A DNA stretch of 64,000 nucleotides, taken from NCBI RefSeq assembly GCF_004331415.1, contig NZ_SJOP01000007.1:62001-126000 (forward strand). The letters run 5' to 3'. The notes under the pieces were generated by a model, which searched no databases, had not been told where the DNA came from, and was given only the letters and a program-made list of their open reading frames with translations. The stretch's first letter is position 1. The number at the start of each line of letters is the position of its first letter. This DNA is from Kosakonia quasisacchari (lineage in GTDB: Bacteria > Pseudomonadota > Gammaproteobacteria > Enterobacterales > Enterobacteriaceae). This document shows positions 1 to 7,835 of this stretch, piece by piece. Made by a program: the position numbers and the translations under genes.

Positions 1-722
1 CTACCGGCAATCGCGGCTTGCACCGCCAGTTCCACTGCGCTGCCAACGCTAACCACTAATGACCCGCTGACCTGCACGCGCAGCGGCTCGCCATCACGCT
101 CGAACTCCCACTCCGGGCTTACCCCGCTGGCGTAACGCCCACGAATGCAGTTGTGAGTAATAAGATCGCGCGGATGTTGCGGTATGCCATGTTGTTGCAG
201 GTAAACGGGCGCTGCGGCGGCGGCAAAACGTTGGCGACGCGGGCCAATGGGTAGCGCGACCATATCTTGCTCCAGACATTCGTCATAGCGTATACCGGCA
301 TCACAGCTGTCGCGAAAGACATCCTGAACGTTACTTTCGGCAACGATTTCCAGTTGGATATCCGGATATTGCGCCAGAAAGGCAGGTACGATGGCCGGCA
401 GCACCAGCCTGGCGGCACTCACCGGCACGTTCAGGCGCAGCGTACCGCTGGGCGTGGAACGGAAACGGTTGATGGCGTCCAGCGCGGCGTCCACTTCGCT
501 CATTGCTGGTTGCAATCGCTCCATCAACGCTTTACCTGCATCGGTTAGCACCACGGTGCGGGTGGTACGGTTAAACAGACGTACGCCGAGCTGCTGTTCA
601 GCGCGGCGCACCGCATCACTCAGGCGGGAAGGGTTGGTGCCGGTCACGCGTGCGGCTTCGCGAAAGCCTCCGGCGTTAGCGACAGCCACAATGGCATTCA
701 GCAGAGCGAAGTCCAGTTTCAT
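1..722 (-). CDS. LysR-family transcriptional regulator (3' end missing)
   Basis: Reading from the ATG at 722 on the minus strand gives about 240 residues before the window edge. The N-terminus is a LysR winged helix (residues 1-60; starts MKLDFALLNAIVAVANAGGF and contains a helix with SRLSDAVRRAEQQLGVRLFNRTTR). A periplasmic-binding-like co-inducer domain begins near residue 90 (GTLRLNVPVSAARLVLPAIV). The usual family length is about 300, so roughly 60 residues lie outside. It is divergent from the aldo/keto reductase gene that starts 98 bp away, the usual LysR arrangement for controlling a neighbour. The inducer is not predictable. Confidence 0.93.
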   Translation of the reverse strand, partial: MKLDFALLNAIVAVANAGGFREAARVTGTNPSRLSDAVRRAEQQLGVRLFNRTTRTVVLTDAGKALMERLQPAMSEVDAALDAINRFRSTPSGTLRLNVPVSAARLVLPAIVPAFLAQYPDIQLEIVAESNVQDVFRDSCDAGIRYDECLEQDMVALPIGPRRQRFAAAAAPVYLQQHGIPQHPRDLITHNCIRGRYASGVSPEWEFERDGEPLRVQVSGSLVVSVGSAVELAVQAAIAG

Positions 723-819
723 TGTTCGGTTAACCGTACAGTGTGTATGAATTTCAGCGGATTGTTGCACAGCAACGATGCTCCTACAATCTGTTTACTT
801 AATGCACAGGAGGTACTCC

Positions 820-1683
820 ATGTCTCAACCCTCACTTACTTTTCGTCTGGGCGATCGCCTGGTTGGTCGCCTGGGTTACGGTGCAATGCAACTGGCGGGT
901 CCCGGCGTGTTTGGGCCGCCTGCTGATGAAGCGAAAGCGCTGCAGGTGCTACGTGATGTGATTGCCGCGGGTGTGAACCATATCGACACCAGTGATTTTT
1001 ATGGCCCGCATGTCACCAATAAATTGATCAAGCAAGCGCTGCATCCGTACCCGGATGATCTGTGCATTGTCACCAAAGTCGGTGCGCGCCGTGATGACAA
1101 AGCCAACTGGTTGCCCGCCTTCAGCGCTGAAGAGTTAACGCGAGCCGTTGAGGATAACTTGCGAAACCTCGGGCTTGAGGCGATGGAAGTGGTGAACCTG
1201 CGCTCAATGTTCGGCGTACATGGGCCGGAAGAGGGGCCGCTTGAAGCACCGCTGGAGGCATTGATTAAGCTGAAAGAGCGCGGGCTGATCCGCCATATTG
1301 GCCTGAGCAACGTGACGGCAAAACAGGTGGCGGACGCGCAGAAAATGACGCCGATTGTCTGTGTGCAGAACCTCTATAACGTGGCGAATCGCCATGACGA
1401 CGCGTTGATTGATTCGTTGAATGCGCAGGGGATCGCCTTTGTGCCGTTCTTCCCGCTTGGTGGTTTTACGCCGTTGCAGTCAGGTGAGTTGAATGAGGTG
1501 GCGCAGGCGCTTGGCGCAACGCCAATGCAGGTTGCTCTGGCCTGGCTGTTGCAGCGCTCACCGAATATCCTGCTGATTCCCGGCACTTCGTCACCACAGC
1601 ATTTGCAGGAAAACCTTGCCAGCGCGAAGCTCACATTATCGCAAGATGCGCTGGCGAAGCTCGACGCCATCGGCCACGCGTAA
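820..1683 (+). CDS. pdxI: Aldo/keto reductase, PdxI/YdbC-like pyridoxal reductase
   Basis: The 287-residue protein closely resembles E. coli YdbC (PdxI), an NADPH-dependent pyridoxal reductase of the aldo/keto reductase superfamily. The N-terminal motif RLGYGAMQLAGPGVFGPP, the DTSDFYGP segment with the catalytic Tyr, the Lys in IVTKVGARR and the C-terminal cofactor motif LIPGTSS are all present. The start at 820 is chosen over an upstream in-frame ATG at 778 because AGGAGGT sits just before it and because it matches the family length. It is divergent from the LysR gene, which may control it. The substrate assignment rests on similarity only. Confidence 0.88.
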   Translation: MSQPSLTFRLGDRLVGRLGYGAMQLAGPGVFGPPADEAKALQVLRDVIAAGVNHIDTSDFYGPHVTNKLIKQALHPYPDDLCIVTKVGARRDDKANWLPAFSAEELTRAVEDNLRNLGLEAMEVVNLRSMFGVHGPEEGPLEAPLEALIKLKERGLIRHIGLSNVTAKQVADAQKMTPIVCVQNLYNVANRHDDALIDSLNAQGIAFVPFFPLGGFTPLQSGELNEVAQALGATPMQVALAWLLQRSPNILLIPGTSSPQHLQENLASAKLTLSQDALAKLDAIGHA

Positions 1684-1687
1684 TCAG

Positions 1688-1713
1688 AAACTGCCCGGTT
1701 TACCGGGCAGTTT
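1688..1713. terminator. Bidirectional intrinsic terminator between convergent genes
   Basis: An 11-bp perfect stem (AAACTGCCCGG / CCGGGCAGTTT) with a TTTA loop is flanked by A and T runs. It serves the aldo/keto reductase gene on the plus strand and the LacI gene on the minus strand. The stop codon of the LacI gene lies in the loop. Confidence 0.85.
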
Positions 1714-2704
1714 TAGGCGCAATCACCGACTCACGGCACACCAGCTCGCCCCGATGGGCACAAATGGCGGCAGCTTCTGGCATCAGCACCATCTCAATGG
1801 CGTTACGGATCATCTCTTCCATCGGAACATGGATGGTGGTCAGGGATGGGTTGTAATATTTGCCGATAACCGAGTCGTCAAACCCGGCCAGCGACACATC
1901 TTCGGGCAGCCGCAAACCCGCCTCATAGCAGGCTTTCGCCACGCCAATCGCCATATCATCATTCCCGGCCAGCACGCAGCTAAACGGCACGTTGCGCGCC
2001 AACAGTTCGCGCCCCGCCTCATAACCACTGTCGGTACTCCAACTGCCGCGCACCAGCAGTTGCGGGTCGGGTTCAATCCCGGCGTTGCGCAGCGCATTAC
2101 GATAACCGGCTAAACGCCTCTCGCCGGTGGGGGAGGCATCCGAACCGGCGACAAACGCAATGCGCCTGTGCCCTTGCGTCAGCAGATATTCCATCATCGT
2201 TTCACAGCTTTGCTGGTGATCGACAAACACGCACTGGCTGCGGTGGCGAGACAGTTCCCGGTTGATCACTACGATCGGCGTTTGGTTGTGTTCAATGATC
2301 TCATCGAGTTCGGCAACCGACAGGTATTTGGGGTAGATCATGATCGCTTCGCAGCGCAGCGACAGCAGTAGATCGATGGCGTCGCGCTCTTCCTGCGCAC
2401 TGTGTTTACCGTCCGCCAGCACCAGTTGGCGGCTGTGCAACTCGCTGTTGGTTGCCGCGTGGTAAATCATGCTGGAGAAAAACGGGCCGTTATACAGCCC
2501 GTTGGTGATGACCAGCCCGACCGAGTTGGTTTTATTGTTGGCAAGATTGCGCGCCAGCTGATTGGGTCGATAACCCGTTTCGGCAATCGCCTGCATAATA
2601 CGGGCTTTCACTTCCTCACGGACAAAGACTTTGCCGTTTAGCGCGCGCGATACTGTCGCTTTGGAGACGCCGGCCAGCCTGGCGACATCCAGTATCGTTA
2701 CCAT
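1700..2704 (-). CDS. LacI/GalR-family repressor, AscG-like paralogue
   Basis: This 334-residue repressor has an N-terminal LacI HTH (MVTILDVARLAGVSKATVSRAL) and hinge (residues 1-60), followed by a periplasmic-binding-type sensor domain. It shares long similar stretches with the AscG encoded at 13949-14962 (for example LADGKHSAQEERDAI and IYPKYLSVAELDEII), so the two are paralogues and probably respond to related beta-glucosides or sugar phosphates. It sits 39 bp downstream of a decayed PTS sugar permease gene on the same strand. It is therefore likely the orphaned regulator of a lost sugar operon. Confidence 0.9.
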   Translation of the reverse strand: MVTILDVARLAGVSKATVSRALNGKVFVREEVKARIMQAIAETGYRPNQLARNLANNKTNSVGLVITNGLYNGPFFSSMIYHAATNSELHSRQLVLADGKHSAQEERDAIDLLLSLRCEAIMIYPKYLSVAELDEIIEHNQTPIVVINRELSRHRSQCVFVDHQQSCETMMEYLLTQGHRRIAFVAGSDASPTGERRLAGYRNALRNAGIEPDPQLLVRGSWSTDSGYEAGRELLARNVPFSCVLAGNDDMAIGVAKACYEAGLRLPEDVSLAGFDDSVIGKYYNPSLTTIHVPMEEMIRNAIEMVLMPEAAAICAHRGELVCRESVIAPKTAR

Positions 2705-2743
2705 CGTTCAACCTCGCTCTTGTTATTATGATGGCGGTTAATT

Positions 2744-3333
2744 TCAGACCAGCGACATCAGCGGAACTCCTGCTGTGACAGTGCCCTGCGACTGGTGGCG
2801 AGTGAGCGTAAACCCCTCACTGTTGACCACCAGCACTGGCGTGGTCAAGTCGTAACCTGCCTGCTCAATATGTTCTTTATCAAAGGCCAGCAGCGGTGTT
2901 CCGGCGCTAACCCGACCAGCGGCGTAAAATATTGTCCCTGAAGATTAACGGTGTTAAGGCCATCATGAATCAGCAATTTCGCGCCATTATCACATATCAG
3001 GCCAATGGCGTGATGAGAGTCGATCAATGTTGCGACCTGTGCATCACAAGGGGCGACAACTTTACCTTCGTGCGGGATGATGGCGATGCCATCGCCCGGC
3101 ATTTTTCCGGCAAAAGCTTCATCCGCCACGCTCTCCAGCGCGATCACTTCGCCTTTGATGGGGCTGAGCATCTGCAGTGAACCGACAGTCAGCGCCGCGC
3201 TTTTTTCATCAGAAACCGCTGCGTCTACCGGATCTTCAAAACCGACAAACTGCACCATCACAATGGTCAGCACAATCGCGGTACTCGCGCCGACTCGCTC
3301 GCCAATCAACGACATCGGCGAATCCGGGCTCAT
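2744..3333 (-). pseudogene. Remnant of a beta-glucoside-type PTS EIIBCA gene (EIIC tail plus EIIA)
   Basis: From the ATG at 3333 the frame gives a short membrane-like stretch resembling the end of an EIIC domain (ending GFEDP). A glucose-type EIIA domain follows (SPIKGEVIALESVAD; active-site His in LLIHDGLNTVNLQGQYF). After PLV the frame shifts. The remaining conserved EIIA end (VSAGTPLLAFDKEHIEQAGYD, ending GVPLMSLV) continues in another frame to a TGA at 2744-2746. All of EIIB and most of EIIC are missing. An AAAGGT precedes the ATG, so a truncated product could be made, but the original transporter is gone. Confidence 0.85.
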
Positions 3334-3529
3334 TTTATTTACCTTTTATTATCGCAAATTGAGTCGGTGTAACTGCGTGAGATCGGTTTCATGGAAATCT
3401 GCGAGCCAAATCACTTCACGGTTTTGAGCAGGGGCACGAAATCGCACAGGCATATTTCGTTCGGGGGCGAAGTGTCGATGTGCCGTCTGCGCAACACTGG
3501 CGGCTCATCATTCACGAGGGAGCCACTTT

Positions 3530-3844
3530 ATGATCGCTGTACTTTTTGAAGCCGATATCGCCGCAGGCAAGCAGGCGCGATACCTGCAATTAGCCGCAGA
3601 ACTCAAGCCTGTACTGGCAGAAATTGACGGGTTTATCGCTATTGAACGTTTCCAGAGTTTAAGCCGCGAAGGGAAGATATTGTCACTGTCATGGTGGCGG
3701 GATGAAGCGGCGGTGCAAGCCTGGAAACGCAATGTCTTGCACCAGGCGGCTCAGAGCGAAGGGCGGGAAGCTATTTTTGCGTATTACCGCATCCGTGTTG
3801 CGACGGTTTTTCGCGATTACACATCAACTCCGGAGAAACCATAA
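3530..3844 (+). CDS. Antibiotic biosynthesis monooxygenase (ABM) domain protein
   Basis: The 104-residue product has the small dimeric alpha/beta-barrel ABM fold signature: [20 protein letters not shown] at the start, then a central [25 protein letters not shown]. Members include cofactor-free monooxygenases and heme-degrading enzymes, and many are of unknown substrate. GAGGGAG precedes the ATG. It is the first gene of a tight three-gene operon with an ACT-domain protein and an ArsR regulator. A quinone- or electrophile-stress role is possible but not shown by the sequence. Confidence 0.8.
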   Translation: MIAVLFEADIAAGKQARYLQLAAELKPVLAEIDGFIAIERFQSLSREGKILSLSWWRDEAAVQAWKRNVLHQAAQSEGREAIFAYYRIRVATVFRDYTSTPEKP

Positions 3845-3845
3845 T

Positions 3846-4238
3846 ATGTACGATATTCACGTTATCCTGAATAATGCGCCGGGCGAGCTGGCACGGCTGG
3901 GTGAAACGCTTGGCAAAAATGGCGTCGGGCTGGAAGGGGGCGGTGTGTTTACCACAGGCGATCAATGCCATGCGCACTTTCTGGTGGCTGACGGCGAGCG
4001 CGCCCGGGAAGTGTTAACCGCTGCCGGTTTATGTGTGCATGCCGTGACGCCGCCGGTTATTCGCAAACTCAAGCAGGAGCGTCCTGGTGAGTTAGGCGAA
4101 ATTGCCCGCACGATCGCGCAACATAATATCAATATTCTTGTGCAATACAGCGATCATGACAACCGGTTGATCCTACTTACCGATAACGATCCGCTGGCGC
4201 GCGAGGCAACACAACGATGGGACGTACAACCGTTATGA
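3846..4238 (+). CDS. Tandem ACT-domain amino-acid-binding protein
   Basis: This 130-residue protein is built of two ACT-like ligand-binding modules. The first is near residues 1-65 ([20 protein letters not shown]) and the second near 78-125 ([20 protein letters not shown]). There is no catalytic domain, so it is a stand-alone sensor-type protein. The start is set at 3846, 2 bp after the upstream stop. The longer frame beginning at 3702 overlaps the monooxygenase gene and is not credible. Its stop overlaps the start of the ArsR gene (ATGA), so the pair is translationally coupled. The ligand is unknown. Confidence 0.8.
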   Translation: MYDIHVILNNAPGELARLGETLGKNGVGLEGGGVFTTGDQCHAHFLVADGERAREVLTAAGLCVHAVTPPVIRKLKQERPGELGEIARTIAQHNINILVQYSDHDNRLILLTDNDPLAREATQRWDVQPL

Positions 4239-4942
4239 CCGGCTATGAACTCCGCAAAACGCAGGAAGAACCACATCTGCTGGAGGAGACGCTTTCGGGC
4301 CTTGCCAGCGCGATGGCGGATCCGTCACGGGCGAAAATGCTCTGCGCGCTGATGGACGGGCGGGCGTGGACCGCGACCGAGTTGAGCGCGGTAGTGGATA
4401 TCGCCGCGTCAACGGCCAGCGCGCATCTGGCAAAACTGCTCAGTAGCGGTCTGCTGGTCTGCGTTTCGCAGGGGCGACACCGCTACTACCGGCTGGCAGG
4501 CAGCGATGTCGCCGCACTGCTGGAAACGATGATGAGCGTATCAATGCGTGGCGCGCAGGCACCTGTCACCCGCACGCCGCTGGCGCTGCGTCAGGCGCGT
4601 ACTTGCTATGATCATCTTGCCGGTGAAATAGCCGTTGGTGTGTATGCGTTTATGCAGCGCGAAGGCTGGATCACTGATGATGGCAGTGCGGTAACCGAGT
4701 TGGGTAAACGGAACCTTGAAAAGGTCGGTGTCACCCTTGATCCGCGCACCCGCCGCAAACCCTGTAGCGCCTGTCTGGACTGGAGCGAGCGGCGTTTTCA
4801 CCTCGGCGGTGACGCGGGCGCGGCGCTGCTGATTGCTTTCGAACAACAGGGCTGGTTGCGCAGAACCCCGGGTTATCGCGAAGTCACGGTAACGGAAGAG
4901 GGGAAAACCGCGTTTTTTCGGGTGTTTGGCGTGAAAGGGTGA
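4235..4942 (+). CDS. ArsR-type winged-helix transcriptional regulator
   Basis: The 235-residue protein carries an ArsR HTH near residues 15-95 ([20 protein letters not shown], then [19 protein letters not shown]). Its long C-terminal half contains [18 protein letters not shown], with a Cys-x2-Cys pair that could be a redox or metal switch. The ATG at 4235 overlaps the ACT gene stop. This start is preferred over an upstream ATG at 4217 because of the ATGA coupling. It probably autoregulates the ABM-ACT-ArsR operon. Confidence 0.85.
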   Translation: MTGYELRKTQEEPHLLEETLSGLASAMADPSRAKMLCALMDGRAWTATELSAVVDIAASTASAHLAKLLSSGLLVCVSQGRHRYYRLAGSDVAALLETMMSVSMRGAQAPVTRTPLALRQARTCYDHLAGEIAVGVYAFMQREGWITDDGSAVTELGKRNLEKVGVTLDPRTRRKPCSACLDWSERRFHLGGDAGAALLIAFEQQGWLRRTPGYREVTVTEEGKTAFFRVFGVKG

Positions 4943-4983
4943 GAATAAAATTGTCGACACGGCTTCAGGAATGGTTAAACTTT

Positions 4984-5037
4984 TCTTGATCGCATAGCTT
5001 TAAGGCTATAATTTCCGTTCATAGCAAAAAAGCTATG
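4984..5037 (+). promoter_or_regulatory. Promoter and twin palindromic operator of the HigBA-type module
   Basis: A perfect -10 hexamer TATAAT lies at 5007-5012, with TTGA-containing sequence upstream at 4984-4991. Two inverted repeats share the half-site ATAGC: ATAGC-TTTAAG-GCTAT at 4994-5009, overlapping the promoter, and CATAGC-AAAAAA-GCTATG at 5020-5037, just before the toxin gene. Paired palindromes over the promoter are the usual binding sites of an antitoxin that represses its own operon. Confidence 0.75.
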
Positions 5038-5048
5038 AGGGAACGGCA

Positions 5049-5411
5049 ATGTGGCAAGTGATTACGACGGAGCGTTTTGACGTGTGGTTTAGCATCCAGC
5101 CAGAACCGTTGCAGGATGAGATTTTAGCGGTTTTCAGGATCCTCAGTGAGTTTGGCCCGCAGCTTGGGCGTCCTTATGTCGATACTATAAAAGGATCAAC
5201 CTATAGCAATATGAAAGAGTTGAGGATCCAGTATGCAGGTTCTCCCGTACGCGCTTTTTTTGCGTTCGATTCTACGCGGCGGGCTATTGTGTTGTGCGCC
5301 GGAGATAAGACAGGCGTTAACGAGAAACGGTTTTATAAAGAGATGATAAAAATTGCCGACGCAGAGTTCAGAAATCATATGCGAAATAAGGAGTTAACGT
5401 GGCAACCTTAG
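5049..5411 (+). CDS. Type II toxin, HigB/RelE-superfamily (Gp49-like)
   Basis: This 120-residue basic protein resembles HigB-family mRNA interferases in the RelE fold. It begins MWQVITTERFDVWFSIQPEP and contains GRPYVDTIKGSTYSNMKELR, a core IQYAGSPVRAFFAFDSTRRA and a late KEMIKIADAEF. These proteins cleave mRNA on the ribosome. The toxin gene comes first, as is typical for higBA, and overlaps the antitoxin gene by 13 bp. The operator upstream suggests autoregulation. Confidence 0.87.
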   Translation: MWQVITTERFDVWFSIQPEPLQDEILAVFRILSEFGPQLGRPYVDTIKGSTYSNMKELRIQYAGSPVRAFFAFDSTRRAIVLCAGDKTGVNEKRFYKEMIKIADAEFRNHMRNKELTWQP

Positions 5412-5698
5412 ACGAACTTTTAGCGAAACGCAGCCCTGAAAGCCAGGCGCGAATTGAAGAGCGTGTTGATGAGCTGCGCCGCAACATTGTATTGAGCCAG
5501 CTACGTGAAGAATTGAATATCTCCCAGACCGAGCTTGCCGGAGTCATGGGCGTCAAACAGCCGACACTGGCGAAAATAGAGCAGCCTGGCAACGATCCCC
5601 GTCTCTCTACTCTCAAGCGTTATGTCTCTGCGTTAGGTGGCGAGTTAAGCATTGATATCACATTGCCGACAGGCAAACGCGTTGCATTTCATATCTGA
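5399..5698 (+). CDS. HigA-type antitoxin with XRE HTH
   Basis: This 99-residue protein starts at a GTG (5399) that overlaps the toxin gene. It carries a helix-turn-helix at about residues 38-70 (LNISQTELAGVMGVKQPTLA), which would bind the paired palindromes at 4994-5037. The N-terminal helix and the C-terminal ISIDITLPTGKRVAF-like tail fit the HigA family. It should neutralise the preceding toxin and repress the operon. Confidence 0.87.
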   Translation: MATLDELLAKRSPESQARIEERVDELRRNIVLSQLREELNISQTELAGVMGVKQPTLAKIEQPGNDPRLSTLKRYVSALGGELSIDITLPTGKRVAFHI

Positions 5699-5726
5699 TA
5701 TTGATGCCAAAAGCCGTGAATACGCC

Positions 5727-5760
5727 GCCGGATGGCGGCTTGCGGCTTATCCGGCCTACA
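5727..5760. repeat. REP-type palindromic element
   Basis: The sequence GCCGGATGGCGGC, then TTGCGGC, then TTATCCGGCCTACA has the form of enterobacterial repetitive extragenic palindromes. It lies 29 bp downstream of the antitoxin gene, in the expected extragenic place. The remaining spacer up to 5956 holds no recognisable gene. Confidence 0.75.
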
Positions 5761-5956
5761 CAACACTGCATTGATTTTATGAGAAAAAATGCGCTCTTTG
5801 CCTGAGACAATGATCGTTGTTCCAGACTGGGCAAATTGATTACCAGCAGTGAAACGTTTCCTGCCCGATATATAAAAAATGGTCGTCCGATTTTCGGTTG
5901 TGAGAAGTCGGCGGCAAACGCCACACTCGCTCCACTTAATACCCCTGGAGACGACC

Positions 5957-6724
5957 ATGGATTTCACCGCTTTTCACCATCAAACCACACCATTACTGAT
6001 CGCCAATGTCTGGGACGCAGCCAGCGCGCGTGCGGCAGAGCAGGCCGGATATCAGGCGATGGGCACGTCCAGCGCCGCCATTGCCACGATGCTCGGTTAT
6101 GAAGATGGTGAACAAATGCCGTTTGCTGAATTGCTGTTTATGGTGAAGCGCATTCGTGCCGCCTGCGACCTGCCGCTCAGCGTGGACATGGAAGCCGGTT
6201 ACGGTTAAACCGCGCAAGCCATTGCCGATAACCTGCAACAACTCATCAATCTCGGTGCGGTGGGCATCAATCTGGAAGATAGCCGCGTGGTTAATGGCGA
6301 AAGGCAATTGGTTGAGGCCACCCAATTCGCCCGGCAGTTACGGGGAATCCGCGCGCAATTGCCGCGCACGCTGTTTTTGAATATCCGTACCGATACCTTC
6401 TTGCTGAACGTCGAAAATGCGCTGGCAGAGACGCTGTATCGCGGGCAGTTATACGCTCAACAAGGCGCGGACGGTCTGTTTGTGCCCTGCGTGATGCAAA
6501 ACGCGGATATTGCCGCCATTGTCCAACGGATTCCTTTGCCGCTCAATGTGATGTGCGTACCGGGGTTGGCGGGCTTCGCCGAACTGGCAACGCTCGGTGT
6601 GCGCCGCATTTCGATGGGTAATTTCATCCATGCCGCGTTACAAACGCAGCTGAAAAACATACTGTTGAGCGTGCAGACTCAGCAATCTTTTGAGGGCGTT
6701 TTCCACCATGCAAATCACGGATAA
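5957..6724 (+). pseudogene. Isocitrate lyase/PEP mutase family gene broken by an in-frame TAA
   Basis: The gene starts at ATG 5957 (MDFTAFHHQTTPLLIANVWD) and shows the PEP mutase/ICL barrel: GTSSAAIA, then SVDMEAGYG with the metal-binding acidic cluster. It then meets TAA at 6206-6208. Family sequence resumes at once in the same frame (TAQAIADNLQQLINLGAVGI, NLEDS, LNIRTDTF) and runs to 6724. The total of about 255 codons is the normal family length. A single-base change from TCA (Ser) would explain the stop. This could be a real nonsense mutation or a sequence error. The 3' end overlaps ada by 17 bp. Confidence 0.88.
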
Positions 6725-7760
6725 AGCGCAGTGCGACACCTGGTATCAGGCGCTGCTCGATCGCGCTTCTGAATACACCGGCCTCTTTTTTGTCGGCGTC
6801 AAAACCACCGGTGTTTTTTGTATTTCCGTCTGTCGCGCGCGTAAACCTAAGCGGGAAAATGTGGTGTTTTTCCGCGAGATGAAATCAGCGCTCGACGCCG
6901 GTTTCCGCCCGTGTAAAGTGTGTCGGCCAACGGAAAATGCCTGTTCGGCACCGGACTTTATTGAACAGGCGGTAGCGCTGGTTCGCGCCAATCCCAAAAT
7001 GCGCATCAGCGACACGCTGCTACGTGAGCAGGGCATCAGCCCGGAGCGCGTGCGGCGCTGGTTTTTACAGCAACATGGCATCACATTTCAGGCTTTTCAG
7101 CGCATGTCGCGGGTCAATATGGCGCTTCAGGAGTTGAAAGGTGGACGCAGCGCCACCGATGTAGCGTTTGATAGCGGTTATGAATCGCTCAGCGGCTTTG
7201 GCTATACCTGTAAAAAACTCACCGGTGCCGCACCAAGTGTGGGGCGACAAGTGATCATGATCCACCGTTTCACCACGCCGATTGGTCCGATGTTTGTCTG
7301 CGCCACGGAACAGGGCGTTTGCCTGCTGGAGTTTGTTGACCGGCGCATGCTGGAGACTGAATTCAGCGACTTACAGCGCTTGCTGAAAGCACGCATTATC
7401 GCCGGGGAAAACGCGCACACCCGGCAGGCGGAAAAAGAGATCGGCGAGTATTTTGCCGGCGACAGGCGGCAATTTTCGCTGACGCTGGATCTGCCTGGCA
7501 GTGAATTTCAGCGCCGTGTGTGGCAGGGCTTACAAACGGTGCCCTACGGTCAGACCACGCATTATCAAGCGCTGGCGGAATCCCTTGCGCAACCCACTGC
7601 GGTGCGTGCCGTCGCAGCGGCCAATGGTGCGAACCGGGTGGCGATTGTCATTCCTTGCCACCGGATCATCGGTAAAGACGGTTCCATGACCGGCTATGGC
7701 GGCGGTATCGCGCGCAAAGCGTGGTTGATCGCGCATGAGAAAAACCACCTTATACGGTAG
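6708..7760 (+). CDS. ada: Ada-like bifunctional regulator / O6-methylguanine-DNA methyltransferase
   Basis: The order is N-Ada zinc domain, AraC-type HTH and methyltransferase domain, 350 residues from ATG 6708. The zinc-binding cysteines are in GVFCISVC and CKVC (about residues 36-70), where methyl-phosphotriester transfer occurs. One AraC HTH region lies near 85-175. The C-terminal acceptor Cys is in IVIPCHRI, followed by GYGGGIARKAWL. It repairs alkylated DNA and, when methylated, activates the adaptive response. It overlaps the preceding PEP mutase-family gene, suggesting cotranscription. Confidence 0.9.
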   Translation: MQITDKAQCDTWYQALLDRASEYTGLFFVGVKTTGVFCISVCRARKPKRENVVFFREMKSALDAGFRPCKVCRPTENACSAPDFIEQAVALVRANPKMRISDTLLREQGISPERVRRWFLQQHGITFQAFQRMSRVNMALQELKGGRSATDVAFDSGYESLSGFGYTCKKLTGAAPSVGRQVIMIHRFTTPIGPMFVCATEQGVCLLEFVDRRMLETEFSDLQRLLKARIIAGENAHTRQAEKEIGEYFAGDRRQFSLTLDLPGSEFQRRVWQGLQTVPYGQTTHYQALAESLAQPTAVRAVAAANGANRVAIVIPCHRIIGKDGSMTGYGGGIARKAWLIAHEKNHLIR

Positions 7761-7835
7761 CAGTGTTTACCCCTTTGGCAGAAAATCCTTCGGTCGCAGG
7801 TCGGGCCAGCGTGCGCGTTTTCCCCTTATACCTGT

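Noticed and set aside
3702..3845. Longer start for the ACT protein
   Set aside because: It would overlap most of the monooxygenase gene, and the residues show no similarity to ACT proteins.
5699..5956. Possible gene between the antitoxin and PEP mutase-family genes
   Set aside because: Only a REP element and unstructured sequence are visible. The ORFs lack ribosome sites and family features.
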